From: Patulibacter brassicae
Lineage (GTDB): Bacteria; Actinomycetota; Thermoleophilia; Solirubrobacterales; Solirubrobacteraceae
Reading direction: 5' to 3'
DNA: 64,000 nt
Assembly (NCBI RefSeq): GCF_033949425.1
Contig: NZ_JAXAVX010000001.1
Location: forward strand, 434,001-498,000
The position numbers were made by a program, and so were the translations under genes. Positions 33,481 through 40,884 of this stretch are shown here, one piece after another (position 1 is the stretch's first letter; each line of letters begins with the position of its first letter). The notes beneath the pieces were generated by a model, which saw nothing but the letters and a program-made list of their open reading frames with translations, searched no databases and was not told the origin of the DNA.

Positions 33481-35061
33481 TCAGGCGCTGTGGCCCATCA
33501 CCGGGCAGCCGGCCGCGGCCGCCGCGGAGGCGACCCGCTCGCGGTACTCGTCGACGAGCAGCCGCTTGTAGAGCTTGCCGGTCTCGTGCCGGGGCAGCTC
33601 GGCGCGGAAGTCGATCGACCGCGGGCACTTGAGGTCGGCGAGCCGCGAGCGACAGAGGGCCATGAGGCGCTCGGCCTCGGCCTGCTCCTCCTCGTCGGTC
33701 TCGGGCATCCGCACGGGCTGCACGACCGCCGTGACCTCCTCGCCGAACTCCGGGTGCGGGACGCCGAAGACCGCGGCGTCCATCACCGCGGGATCGGAGA
33801 TCAGGACGTCCTCGGCCTCCTGCGGGTAGACGTTCACGCCGCCGGTGATGATCATGAACGACTTGCGGTCGGTGAGGTACAGGAAGCCGTCCTCGTCGAG
33901 ACGGCCGATGTCGCCGCAGGTCGCCCAGCCGCGCTCGTCGTGCGCCTCGGCCGTCTTCTCCGGGGCGTTGTGGTACTCGAACGGCGGGCCGTCGGAGAAG
34001 TAGACGACGCCCTCCTCGCCCACCGGCAGCTCCCGGCCGTCCTCGCCGACGACGTGCGGCACGCCGATCATCGCCTTGCCGACCGTGCCCGGCTTCGCGA
34101 GCCACTGGTCCGGCGTCACCCACGTCAGCCCGCAGGCCTCGGTCGAGGCGTAGTACTCGTGGATGATCGGGCCGAGCCAGTCGAGCATCTGCTGCTTGAC
34201 GTCGACCGGGCACGGCGCGGCGGCGTGCATGACGACCCGCAGCGACGAGACGTCGGCGGCGGCGCGCTGCTCCTCCGGCAGGCGCAGCATCCGCACGAAC
34301 ATCGTCGGGACCATCTGCGTGTGCGTGACGCGGTGGCGCTCGATGAGCTCCAGCGCGCCTTCCGGCGTGAAGCGCTCCATCATCACGACGGTTCCGCCGA
34401 GCTGGTGGATCGCCATCGAGAAGCGCAGCGGCGCGGCGTGGTACATCGGCGCCGGCGTGAGGTACGTCGAGTCGACGCCGACGCCGAGGTTCGCCTTGAG
34501 GATCGGCGTGATGATGATCGGCGTCTCCTCGAGGGCGCCGGCGACCTCGCGCGGCTTGATCCCCTTCGGACGGCCGGTGGTGCCCGACGAGTAGAGCATG
34601 TCGCGCCCAGCCGTCCGCTGCTCGTCCAGTGGGGTGGCGGGGTGCTCGACCAGCGCGTCCTCCAGCGTCCCCCACCCCGGGATCGGGTCGCCGACGGAGA
34701 ACCGCTCGACGTCGTCGGGCAGGAGCTCGACGAGGGCCTGCGCCGTGCCGGAGTAGCGCGAGGAGACGACGAGCGCCTTCGCCCCGCAGTCCCGGACGAT
34801 GTAGGCGACCTCGTCGGGGGTCAGGCGGGTGGAGATCGCGGTGTAGAGGAGCCCGGCGTAGTGGGCGCCCCAGGTGAGCTCGAGGAACTCCGGGCGGTTC
34901 TCGACGAGGATCGCCACGTGGTCGCCGACGCCGAGGCCGCGGGCGCGCAGCAGGCGCGAGACCCGGTTCGCGGCGGCGTCGAGCTCGCCGTAGGTCACCG
35001 TGGCGCCGCTCTGGCCCATGATGATCGCGGGGTGGTCGGCGTCGAAGGCCCCAGGGTGCAT
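33481..35061 (-). CDS. AMP-dependent acyl-CoA synthetase/ligase
   Basis: ANL-superfamily ligase of 526 residues that activates a carboxylic acid to the acyl-adenylate and then the CoA thioester. Motifs: P-loop YSSGTTGRPKG (A3), YYASTEACG (A5), the STGD-like GWATCGDIGRLDEDGFLYLTDR (A7-A8) and the catalytic-lysine region LPRHETGKLYKR near the C-terminus (A10). Start supported by GGGAGAG 8 nt upstream. Resembles fatty-/steroid-acid CoA ligases such as FadD13-like enzymes. It is divergent from a P450 gene and is the plausible CoA-activating end of the oxidation island. Confidence 0.92.
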   Translation of the reverse strand: MHPGAFDADHPAIIMGQSGATVTYGELDAAANRVSRLLRARGLGVGDHVAILVENRPEFLELTWGAHYAGLLYTAISTRLTPDEVAYIVRDCGAKALVVSSRYSGTAQALVELLPDDVERFSVGDPIPGWGTLEDALVEHPATPLDEQRTAGRDMLYSSGTTGRPKGIKPREVAGALEETPIIITPILKANLGVGVDSTYLTPAPMYHAAPLRFSMAIHQLGGTVVMMERFTPEGALELIERHRVTHTQMVPTMFVRMLRLPEEQRAAADVSSLRVVMHAAAPCPVDVKQQMLDWLGPIIHEYYASTEACGLTWVTPDQWLAKPGTVGKAMIGVPHVVGEDGRELPVGEEGVVYFSDGPPFEYHNAPEKTAEAHDERGWATCGDIGRLDEDGFLYLTDRKSFMIITGGVNVYPQEAEDVLISDPAVMDAAVFGVPHPEFGEEVTAVVQPVRMPETDEEEQAEAERLMALCRSRLADLKCPRSIDFRAELPRHETGKLYKRLLVDEYRERVASAAAAAGCPVMGHSA

Positions 35062-35221
35062 CGGTCTCTCTCCCGTCGGTCGGCGCCGGGACGGGCTCCC
35101 GCCCGGCTCTCGTCCAGCTTCGCTCACGCGAGCGCAGGCGCGCCATTGACCGCTCGGCGGGTTCTCGTCTCCCGGTCGGGTGATCGACCCGCGGGGCGAG
35201 CCGGCGGCTGGGCCCCGCGTC
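35062..35221. other. Intergenic, 5' part of the ligase/P450 divergent region
   Basis: No coding signal. It holds the ligase ribosome binding site at its left end and a degenerate partial copy of the adjacent 78-bp repeat (similar around 35200-35221). No clear -10/-35 pair was identified. Confidence 0.5.
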
Positions 35222-35406
35222 TCGACGGTGCTCGGGGCGGGGCCCGGCCCCTCCCGGGTGCCCCGAGCCGCGCCGATCCCGGCGGCTGAGGCGGTCGCCT
35301 CGACGATGCTCGGGGCGGGGCCCGGCCCCTCCCGGGTGCCCCGAGCCGCGCCGATCCCGATGGCTGAGGCGGTCGCCTCGACGATGCTCGGGGCGGGGCC
35401 CGGCCG
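35222..35406. repeat. 78-bp tandem repeat, about 2.4 copies
   Basis: Units start at 35222, 35300 and 35378; the first two are nearly identical (differences at only a few bases) and the third is cut after about 29 bp. Each full unit holds an inverted repeat GCTCGGGG...CCCCGAGC (35230-35268 and 35308-35346) and an inner GGGGCCCGGCCCC block. It sits in the promoter region between the divergent ligase and P450 genes. The unit is a multiple of three but no start or ribosome binding site makes it a likely gene. Confidence 0.9.
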
Positions 35407-35484
35407 TCCCCTCCCCCGGAAGGGCCGCGGATCTCTCCCCTCCTGCCGATGGTCGCGCGGCGGGCGACGGGCGAGACTCGCACC

Positions 35485-36774
35485 ATGAGCACGTCGACCG
35501 AGACCGCCCGCCCGACCTGGTCGCCCGAGCTGGACCTCGCGTCCCGCGACTTCTGGGCGCAGCCGTTCGACGTCCGCGAGCAGGCGTTCGCGTACTTCCG
35601 TCGCGAGCACCCCGTCGCCTACCACCGCGCCTACGAGTCGACGCTGCTGCCGCCGGACGACGACACGCCCGGGTTCTGGTCGATCACGAAGTGGGACCAC
35701 TGCCGCCAGGTCTCGCGCGACGTGGAGACGTTCATCAGCGGCCAGGGCATCCTCATGGAGGACATGCCCGAGGTCGTGACGCTCGCGACGACGTCGTTCC
35801 TCGCGATGGACGGCGCCGAGCACCGGCAGGTCCGGGGGATCGTCTCCCAGGCCTTCACGCCGCGGAACGTCCGCAAGATCGACGGCTGGATCCACGGCAT
35901 CGCGAAGGACCTCGTCGACGAGATCATCGAGCGTGGCGAGGGCGACATCGTCGACCTCTACGCCAAGCAGCTCCCGGGCCGGATCTTCGCGTTCTTCTTC
36001 GGCGTCGAGGCCGGCAGCGAGGACATGTACACGATCATGGAGGCGGCCGAGCGGATGCTCGCGTGGGACGACCCGAACTGCGCGCTCGGCCGGGACGCCC
36101 TCACGACGTTCGCCGAGGAGGCCGAGCGGATCCAGGACATCGCCATGGCGCGCGCGGACCACTACCGCGAGCACCCGGCGGAGAACCTCGTCTCCTGGGT
36201 CGTCAACGCGAAGTTCGAGGACCGCGTGCTGGAGGACTGGGAGGTCGCGGCCTTCTTCTCGCTCCTCGGCTCCGCCGCCAACGACACGACGCGCCACTCG
36301 ATCGGCCACGCGTTCCGCCTCTTCCACGAGCACCCGACGCAGCTGGCGCTGCTGCAGGAGGACATGGCCGGCCGCGTCGACACCGCCGTCGAGGAGATCC
36401 TCCGTTACGTCAGCCCGGTCCAGCACTTCCGTCGCACCGCGATCAAGGACGCCGAGGTCGGTGGGCAGGAGATCAAGGCCGGCGAGAAGCTCGTCCTCTG
36501 GTACTGCTCGGGCAACTACGACGAGGACGTCTTCGAGAACCCCTCGAAGTTCGACATCCTCCGCACCCCGAACAAGCACCTCGGCTTCGGCGCCGGCGGC
36601 CCGCACTTCTGCATCGGCTCGGCGCTCGGCCGGGAGATGATCAAGGCGACGCTCCAGCAGGTCTACACGCGCATGCCGGACCTGCACCTCACCGCCGAGC
36701 CCGAGCTGCAGGTCAACAACTTCATCCACGGCATCCACGCGGCACAGGCCGCGTGGACGCCGTCGAAGGCCTAG
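35485..36774 (+). CDS. Cytochrome P450
   Basis: Soluble bacterial-type P450 monooxygenase of 429 residues. The I-helix oxygen-activation motif is AANDTT (in SLLGSAANDTTRH), the K-helix ExxR is EEILR, and the haem-binding loop FGAGGPHFCIG supplies the thiolate C376. Sequence around HFRRTAIKD and NYDEDVF fits the CYP124/125/142-like group that hydroxylates lipid or steroid side chains, but the substrate cannot be fixed. No redox partner gene (ferredoxin or reductase) is next to it. Start chosen at the ATG before MSTSTETARPTW. Its 3' end overlaps the convergent F420-type gene by 4 bp. Confidence 0.95.
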   Translation: MSTSTETARPTWSPELDLASRDFWAQPFDVREQAFAYFRREHPVAYHRAYESTLLPPDDDTPGFWSITKWDHCRQVSRDVETFISGQGILMEDMPEVVTLATTSFLAMDGAEHRQVRGIVSQAFTPRNVRKIDGWIHGIAKDLVDEIIERGEGDIVDLYAKQLPGRIFAFFFGVEAGSEDMYTIMEAAERMLAWDDPNCALGRDALTTFAEEAERIQDIAMARADHYREHPAENLVSWVVNAKFEDRVLEDWEVAAFFSLLGSAANDTTRHSIGHAFRLFHEHPTQLALLQEDMAGRVDTAVEEILRYVSPVQHFRRTAIKDAEVGGQEIKAGEKLVLWYCSGNYDEDVFENPSKFDILRTPNKHLGFGAGGPHFCIGSALGREMIKATLQQVYTRMPDLHLTAEPELQVNNFIHGIHAAQAAWTPSKA

Positions 36775-37817
36775 CGGGCGGCGGGGACCGCGACCTCGGC
36801 GAGGCGGCGGACCTGCTCGACGTGCTTCTGGCCCGGCAGCGGGGTCGGGAGCGCGAGGACCTGGTCGACGCCGGCGTCGCGGAACGCGTCGAGGCGGGCG
36901 CGGACGACGTCCGCCGGCCCGCAGATGCAGGTCGCGTCGATGAGCTCGGCCGGCAGCGCCGCCTCGGCCTCGTCCTTGCGGCCCGAGAGGTAGAGGTCCT
37001 GGATCTCGCGGGCGATCTCGCCGAAGCCGTAGCGCTCGACGAGCTCGACGTAGAAGTTCTTCTTCCTCGAGCCCATCCCGCCGATGTAGAGGCCGAGGAT
37101 GAAGCGCATCGTGTCGCGCGCGGCGTCGACGTCGTCATCGACGCAGACCGCGACCTGCGGGATCACGGCGACCTCGGACGGGTCGCGGCCGGCCTTCCGC
37201 GCGCCCTCGATCAGCGGCGCCCGGAGCTCGGCGACGTGCTCGGGCGAGAAGAACGTCGGCAGCCACCCGTCGGCGATCTCTCCGGCGAGCGCGACGTTCT
37301 TCGGCCCCATCGCGGCCAGGACGATCGGCAGGCGATCCTGCGCCGGCGCGATCGTGAGCTTCAGCGACCGGCCGGGACCGTCGGGCAGCGGCAGCGTGAG
37401 CGTCTCGCCCTCGTACGCGACGCGCTCGCGCGCCAGCGCCATCCGGACGACGTTCACGTAGTCCCGGGTGCGAGCGAGCTGGCGGCCGAAGCGCACGCCG
37501 TGCCAGCCCTCGGAGACCTGCGGGCCCGACGCGCCGAGCCCGAGGACGAACCGGCCGCCGGAGAGCTGGTCGAGCGTCGCGGCGCTCATCGCGGTCATCG
37601 CGGCCGAGCGGCCCGGGATCTGGAGGATCGCGCTACCGAGCTTCACCCGCGAGGTCGTCGCCGCGAGATGGCCGAGGACCGAGACGGCGTCCGAGCCGTA
37701 CGCCTCCGCGACCCAGACCGCGTCGAAGCCGAGCTCCTCCGCCTGTCGGGCGATCTCGAGCTGGTCGTCCTTCGTGACGCCCAGCCCCCAGTAGCCGACC
37801 CCGATGCCGATCTCCAT
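36771..37817 (-). CDS. Luciferase-like F420-dependent oxidoreductase
   Basis: TIM-barrel flavin/F420 enzyme of 348 residues in the bacterial luciferase / F420-dependent (LLM class) family. Signature features: IGIGVGYWGLG at the first strand, AEELGFDAVWVAEAY, the LGSAILQIPGRSAAMTAMSAATLDQLSGGRFVLGLG block (named in part), and a C-terminal helix GPADVVRARLDAFRDAGVDQ. It probably uses coenzyme F420 to reduce or oxidise a small organic molecule in the surrounding catabolic island. No F420 biosynthesis gene is nearby. Convergent with the P450. Confidence 0.9.
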   Translation of the reverse strand: MEIGIGVGYWGLGVTKDDQLEIARQAEELGFDAVWVAEAYGSDAVSVLGHLAATTSRVKLGSAILQIPGRSAAMTAMSAATLDQLSGGRFVLGLGASGPQVSEGWHGVRFGRQLARTRDYVNVVRMALARERVAYEGETLTLPLPDGPGRSLKLTIAPAQDRLPIVLAAMGPKNVALAGEIADGWLPTFFSPEHVAELRAPLIEGARKAGRDPSEVAVIPQVAVCVDDDVDAARDTMRFILGLYIGGMGSRKKNFYVELVERYGFGEIAREIQDLYLSGRKDEAEAALPAELIDATCICGPADVVRARLDAFRDAGVDQVLALPTPLPGQKHVEQVRRLAEVAVPAAR

Positions 37818-37905
37818 GGCCGCGATCCTCGCACCCCCGCCCCCGGTCCGCGATCCGGCGGAGGGCCGAACCACCTCTCCCGATCGGCCGGTTCCGCCAT
37901 CGGGA

Positions 37906-37933
37906 GCGACCGCCCCGTCCCGGGGGCGGTCGC
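37906..37933 (-). terminator. Terminator of the alcohol dehydrogenase gene
   Basis: An 11-bp perfect stem (GCGACCGCCCC / GGGGCGGTCGC) with a 6-nt loop lies 89 nt after the stop of the minus-strand dehydrogenase and before the F420-type gene. No U-tract. Confidence 0.6.
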
Positions 37934-38021
37934 CGCCGGGGAGCGCCTGCGCCCCGCCGAACCCCCCACCGGGTCGTGCCGGCCGACGCGCAGGCTGGGG
38001 CCCGCCCCCTTTCTCTCCCCC

Positions 38022-39122
38022 CTAGTCGAAGACGACGACCGGCTTGATGACGCGGCCCTCGTGCGAGGCGGCGAACGCGTCGTTGATCCGCTCGAAGGGG
38101 AACGTCTCGATCAGCCGGTCGAAGGGGAAGCGCCCCTCCTGGTGCATCCGGACCATCTCGGGGATGAACTCCTGCGGGTCGGCGTCGCCCTCGATGACCC
38201 CGGAGAGCGTGCGACCGAGCATGAGGTGCCCCTGGTCGATCTGGATGTTGTTCTCCAGGCCCTGGAAGCCGACGGTGGCCGCGTGCCCCGGCGAGCGCAG
38301 GACCTCGAGGCACTGGCGCACGACCGTCTCGGTCCCGACCGTGTCGAACGAGAGGTTCAGCCCGGGCGCGGAGACCTGCATGATGTCCCAGACGAGGTCC
38401 TTCGTGGCCGTCGGGTCGAAGACGTGGGTGGCGCCGAGCTCCGTCGCCAGCTCGAGCCGGCTCGCGACCGTGTCGACCGCGACGATCGGGTCGCAGCCGA
38501 CCGCCTTCGCCGCCATGAGGGCGGAGAGGCCGACGCCGCCGAGGCCGAAGATCGCGATCCCGTCGCCTTCGCGGGCGCGGAGGACCTTCAGGACGGTGCC
38601 CGCGCCGGTCTGGATGCCGCAGCCCAGCGGCCCGAGCAGCTGGATCGGGACGTCGTCGGGGACCTTCACGGTGTTCGCGGCCTTCGCGATCGCGTGGCTG
38701 GCGAACGAGGACTGCTGGAACCAGTTGCCGTGGATCTCCTCCTCGCCCTTCTGGAGGGTCGTCGTGCCGTCGAGGCGCGTGCCGAAGTAGTTCAGCGGCG
38801 CGAACAGCTCGCAGTACGCCGGCCGGCCACCGGTGCAGATGTCGCACTCGCGACAGTGCCCGAAGCTCAGGACGACGTGGTCGCCGGGCGCGACGTTCGT
38901 GACGTCGGCCCCGACGGCGGACACGACGCCGGCGCCCTCGTGGCCCAGGACGGTCGGCAGCGGCAGCGGCACGGTGCCGTCGATCGCCGTCGCGTCGGTG
39001 TGGCAGATCCCGGCCCCCTTGATCTCGACGAGGACCTCGTCGTCCTGCAGGTCGGTGAGCTCGATCTCCTCGATCGACAGCGGTGCGTCGATCTCGCGAA
39101 GCACGGCGGCGGTGGCCTTCAC
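38022..39122 (-). CDS. Zinc-dependent alcohol dehydrogenase (MDR family)
   Basis: Medium-chain NAD(P)-linked dehydrogenase of 366 residues. Catalytic zinc ligands C, H and C are in KGAGICHTD, GHEGAG and LGCGIQTG; the structural zinc cysteines are in GHCRECDICTGGRPAYC; the Rossmann motif is GLGGVGLSALMAAKAVG. It resembles aryl/allyl-alcohol or class III-like dehydrogenases. The GTG start at 39122 has GGAG 9 nt upstream. An IS481-type element is inserted 46 bp upstream of the start, so the native promoter has been separated from the gene and expression may be altered. Confidence 0.93.
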   Translation of the reverse strand: MKATAAVLREIDAPLSIEEIELTDLQDDEVLVEIKGAGICHTDATAIDGTVPLPLPTVLGHEGAGVVSAVGADVTNVAPGDHVVLSFGHCRECDICTGGRPAYCELFAPLNYFGTRLDGTTTLQKGEEEIHGNWFQQSSFASHAIAKAANTVKVPDDVPIQLLGPLGCGIQTGAGTVLKVLRAREGDGIAIFGLGGVGLSALMAAKAVGCDPIVAVDTVASRLELATELGATHVFDPTATKDLVWDIMQVSAPGLNLSFDTVGTETVVRQCLEVLRSPGHAATVGFQGLENNIQIDQGHLMLGRTLSGVIEGDADPQEFIPEMVRMHQEGRFPFDRLIETFPFERINDAFAASHEGRVIKPVVVFD

Positions 39123-39162
39123 GCGGGGGTTCTCCGGGTTCGGTGACACGTACCCGGACGAC

Positions 39163-39168
39163 GCTAGT
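39163..39168. repeat. Target-site duplication, left copy (GCTAGT)
   Basis: GCTAGT flanks the insertion sequence on the left; the identical hexamer is at 40228-40233. It fits the NCTAGN target of IS481-family elements. Confidence 0.85.
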
Positions 39169-39193
39169 TGAGTTGCCCACGGTCTTCGTGAAC
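39169..39193 (+). repeat. Left terminal inverted repeat of the IS
   Basis: Pairs with 40203-40227; 21 of 25 positions match. The mismatches are near the outer tip (three) and one inside. Confidence 0.85.
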
Positions 39194-39263
39194 ACGACAT
39201 AGGTGCCGGTCCTGCCCGGGATCCTGGGAGTTGCGAGACGTCCGAGGAACCGAGAGGACCGGC

Positions 39264-40232
39264 ATGGAAGACGGTAGAGCCAAGCTCGGCCTGCGTGGCC
39301 GATACGAGCTGGTCAAGCGGATCGAGGCGGGTGAGACGTTCAGGGCCGCCGCGGCGGCCCTGAACGTCTCACCCGCCTCCGCGCATCGCTGGTGGCACCG
39401 CTGGAAGGCCGCGACCGACCAAGAGCGGGCGACGAGGTCGTGTCTGCGGTCCAGGCCGCCGGTCCCGAAGAGCTGCCCGTGGCGGCTGCCGGTCGAGGCC
39501 GAGCAGCGGATCCTCAAGGCACGGGAGCGCACGAACCTCGGGCCGGCCCGTCTGGCCGGCCTGGTCGGCTTTCGCCGGTCGACGATCTACAAGGTGCTCG
39601 ATCGCCATGGCTGCGGTCGCCGGCGTCGTTCGCCGAAGCCGACGGTCCCGACACGTCGCTACGAGTGGGCCGAGCCCGGTGCGCTGTTGCACCTCGATGT
39701 GAAGCACCTCACGCGGTTCAAGAAGCCCGGGCATTGGGCGCACGGCGACCGTTCCGAGCAGCACAAGAACCGCGGCGCGGGCGTCGAGTACGCGCACTGC
39801 GTCATCGATGACCGAACCCGGTTGGCGTACGTGGAGATCCACCCGCACGACCGCGGCGAGACCGCGGCCACGGTGATCGGCAGGGCCGCCCGGTGGTTCA
39901 CCGAGCAGGGGTGCGGGCCGACACAGGCCGTGATGACCGACAACGCGATGGCCTACAAGAACAGCCGACTCTTCCAGGCCACACTGACCGGGCTCGGCGC
40001 CAGGCACATCCTGATCCCGCCTCGGACGCCGCGGTGGAACGGGAAGGTCGAGCGGTTCATCCGGACCCTTGACGAGGAGTGGGCGCACGCCCGGATCTGG
40101 GCGTCTTCCAGCGCCCGCAACCGGGCGCTGGGATCATGGCTGCGGTACTACAACCGACGACGCCCTCACACGGCTCTGGGGGACCGGCCACCAATCAGCC
40201 GCGTTCACCAAGACCGTGGGCACAACAGCTAG
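39264..40232 (+). CDS. IS481-family DDE transposase
   Basis: Transposase of 322 residues. An N-terminal HTH (about 10-45, RIEAGETFRAAAAALNVSPAS as seen in part, then HRWWHRW) is followed by a linker and second HTH (ARLAGLVGFRRSTIYKVLDRH in part), then the rve-type catalytic core with D145 (LHLDVKHL), D226 (MTDNAM) and E263 (GKVERF). Length and spacing are normal, so it appears functional. The ATG at 39264 follows GAGAGGA. Its last codons, AGC TAG, are formed with bases of the target duplication: the element itself ends at ACA (40227) and the stop TAG lies in the GCTAGT repeat. A perfect 56-bp palindrome lies inside the first HTH. Confidence 0.95.
   Translation: MEDGRAKLGLRGRYELVKRIEAGETFRAAAAALNVSPASAHRWWHRWKAATDQERATRSCLRSRPPVPKSCPWRLPVEAEQRILKARERTNLGPARLAGLVGFRRSTIYKVLDRHGCGRRRRSPKPTVPTRRYEWAEPGALLHLDVKHLTRFKKPGHWAHGDRSEQHKNRGAGVEYAHCVIDDRTRLAYVEIHPHDRGETAATVIGRAARWFTEQGCGPTQAVMTDNAMAYKNSRLFQATLTGLGARHILIPPRTPRWNGKVERFIRTLDEEWAHARIWASSSARNRALGSWLRYYNRRRPHTALGDRPPISRVHQDRGHNS
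39324..39379. repeat. Perfect 56-bp palindrome inside the transposase gene
   Basis: Every base from 39324 to 39379 pairs with its mirror position around the 39351/39352 centre, with no loop and no mismatch. It encodes residues 21-39 (EAGETFRAAAAALNVSPAS), so the complementary strand encodes the same residues. The RNA would form a 27-bp hairpin in the first 40 codons. Confidence 0.95.
40203..40227 (-). repeat. Right terminal inverted repeat of the IS
   Basis: Mirror partner of 39169-39193. It overlaps the 3' end of the transposase gene, which reads through it into the target duplication. Confidence 0.85.
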
Positions 40233-40233
40233 T
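40228..40233. repeat. Target-site duplication, right copy (GCTAGT)
   Basis: Same hexamer as 39163-39168; it supplies the transposase stop codon TAG at 40230-40232. Confidence 0.85.
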
Positions 40234-40447
40234 CCGCGGCCCCGGGCGGCGTCCACCGTCCGTTCGGGAGAGCTTCGTCCGCCGGGAAGGGGAGCGCGCG
40301 CGGACGCCGCGGGCGATCCGACCAGATCGGGAGAGAAGGATCCCCCTCGCAGGCGATGCGCGCGCGAGGGCCGCGCGCCTAGCGTGGGACACGGAGGAGC
40401 GAGGCCCTGGGCCTCCCGACCCGACGACCTGAATCCAGGAGCGAGAG

Positions 40448-40852
40448 ATGCCCTTCTTCAACGACGCCGACGAGGCCTACATCTACCTCGGCGGGGTGTT
40501 CCGCAAGGCGAACGAGACCGAGGTCGGCCCGAAGCTCGCGGCGGCGGACATCGACCTGCAGGTCTACTACTCCGACCCGGAGGCGAAGGTCCTCATCAAG
40601 ATGCACGGCGAGAGCCTCGAGGTCGTCGACGGGGGCGAGAACGAGGACGCCGACGTGAAGCTCTACATGCCGGCCGACATCGGCGACAAGTTCTGGCGCG
40701 GCGAGTACAACCTCGCGGTCGGCCTCGCCAAGGGCCAGGTCAAGGCGAAGGGCCCGGTCAACAAGATCCTGAAGCTCGTCCCGCTGACGAAGCCGCTCTT
40801 CCCGATGTACCGGGAGCTCGTCGCCGAGAAGGACGCCACGGTCGCCGCCTGA
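40448..40852 (+). CDS. SCP2 sterol-binding-domain protein
   Basis: Small lipid-binding protein of 134 residues with the SCP2 fold. Typical pattern: an amphipathic N-terminal helix, KVLIKMHGESLEV, DVKLYMPADIGDKFWRGEYN and the GLAKGQVKAKGPVNKILKL closing segment. Such proteins carry hydrophobic acyl or sterol-like ligands, which suits the adjoining P450/dehydrogenase set. AGGAG 5 nt upstream of the ATG supports the start. The aldehyde dehydrogenase begins 32 bp later, so they likely share a transcript. Confidence 0.9.
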   Translation: MPFFNDADEAYIYLGGVFRKANETEVGPKLAAADIDLQVYYSDPEAKVLIKMHGESLEVVDGGENEDADVKLYMPADIGDKFWRGEYNLAVGLAKGQVKAKGPVNKILKLVPLTKPLFPMYRELVAEKDATVAA

Positions 40853-40884
40853 GGGCGAGGACCGGGCACGAGGAGCGCAGCGCG

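Larger units (their letters stand above)
39169..40227 (+). mobile_element. IS481-family insertion sequence (1059 bp)
   Basis: Complete element bounded by 25-bp imperfect terminal inverted repeats (39169-39193 and 40203-40227; 4 mismatches; shared core GCCCACGGTCTT-GTGAAC), each end beginning TG. A 6-bp duplication GCTAGT flanks it. It carries one full-length DDE transposase gene with all three catalytic acids and is probably active or recently active. It is inserted 46 bp before the alcohol dehydrogenase start, pointing away from it. Confidence 0.93.

Noticed and set aside
35180..35488. Plus-strand ORF across the 78-bp repeats
   Set aside because: Repetitive, no ribosome binding site or domain; better read as promoter-region repeats.
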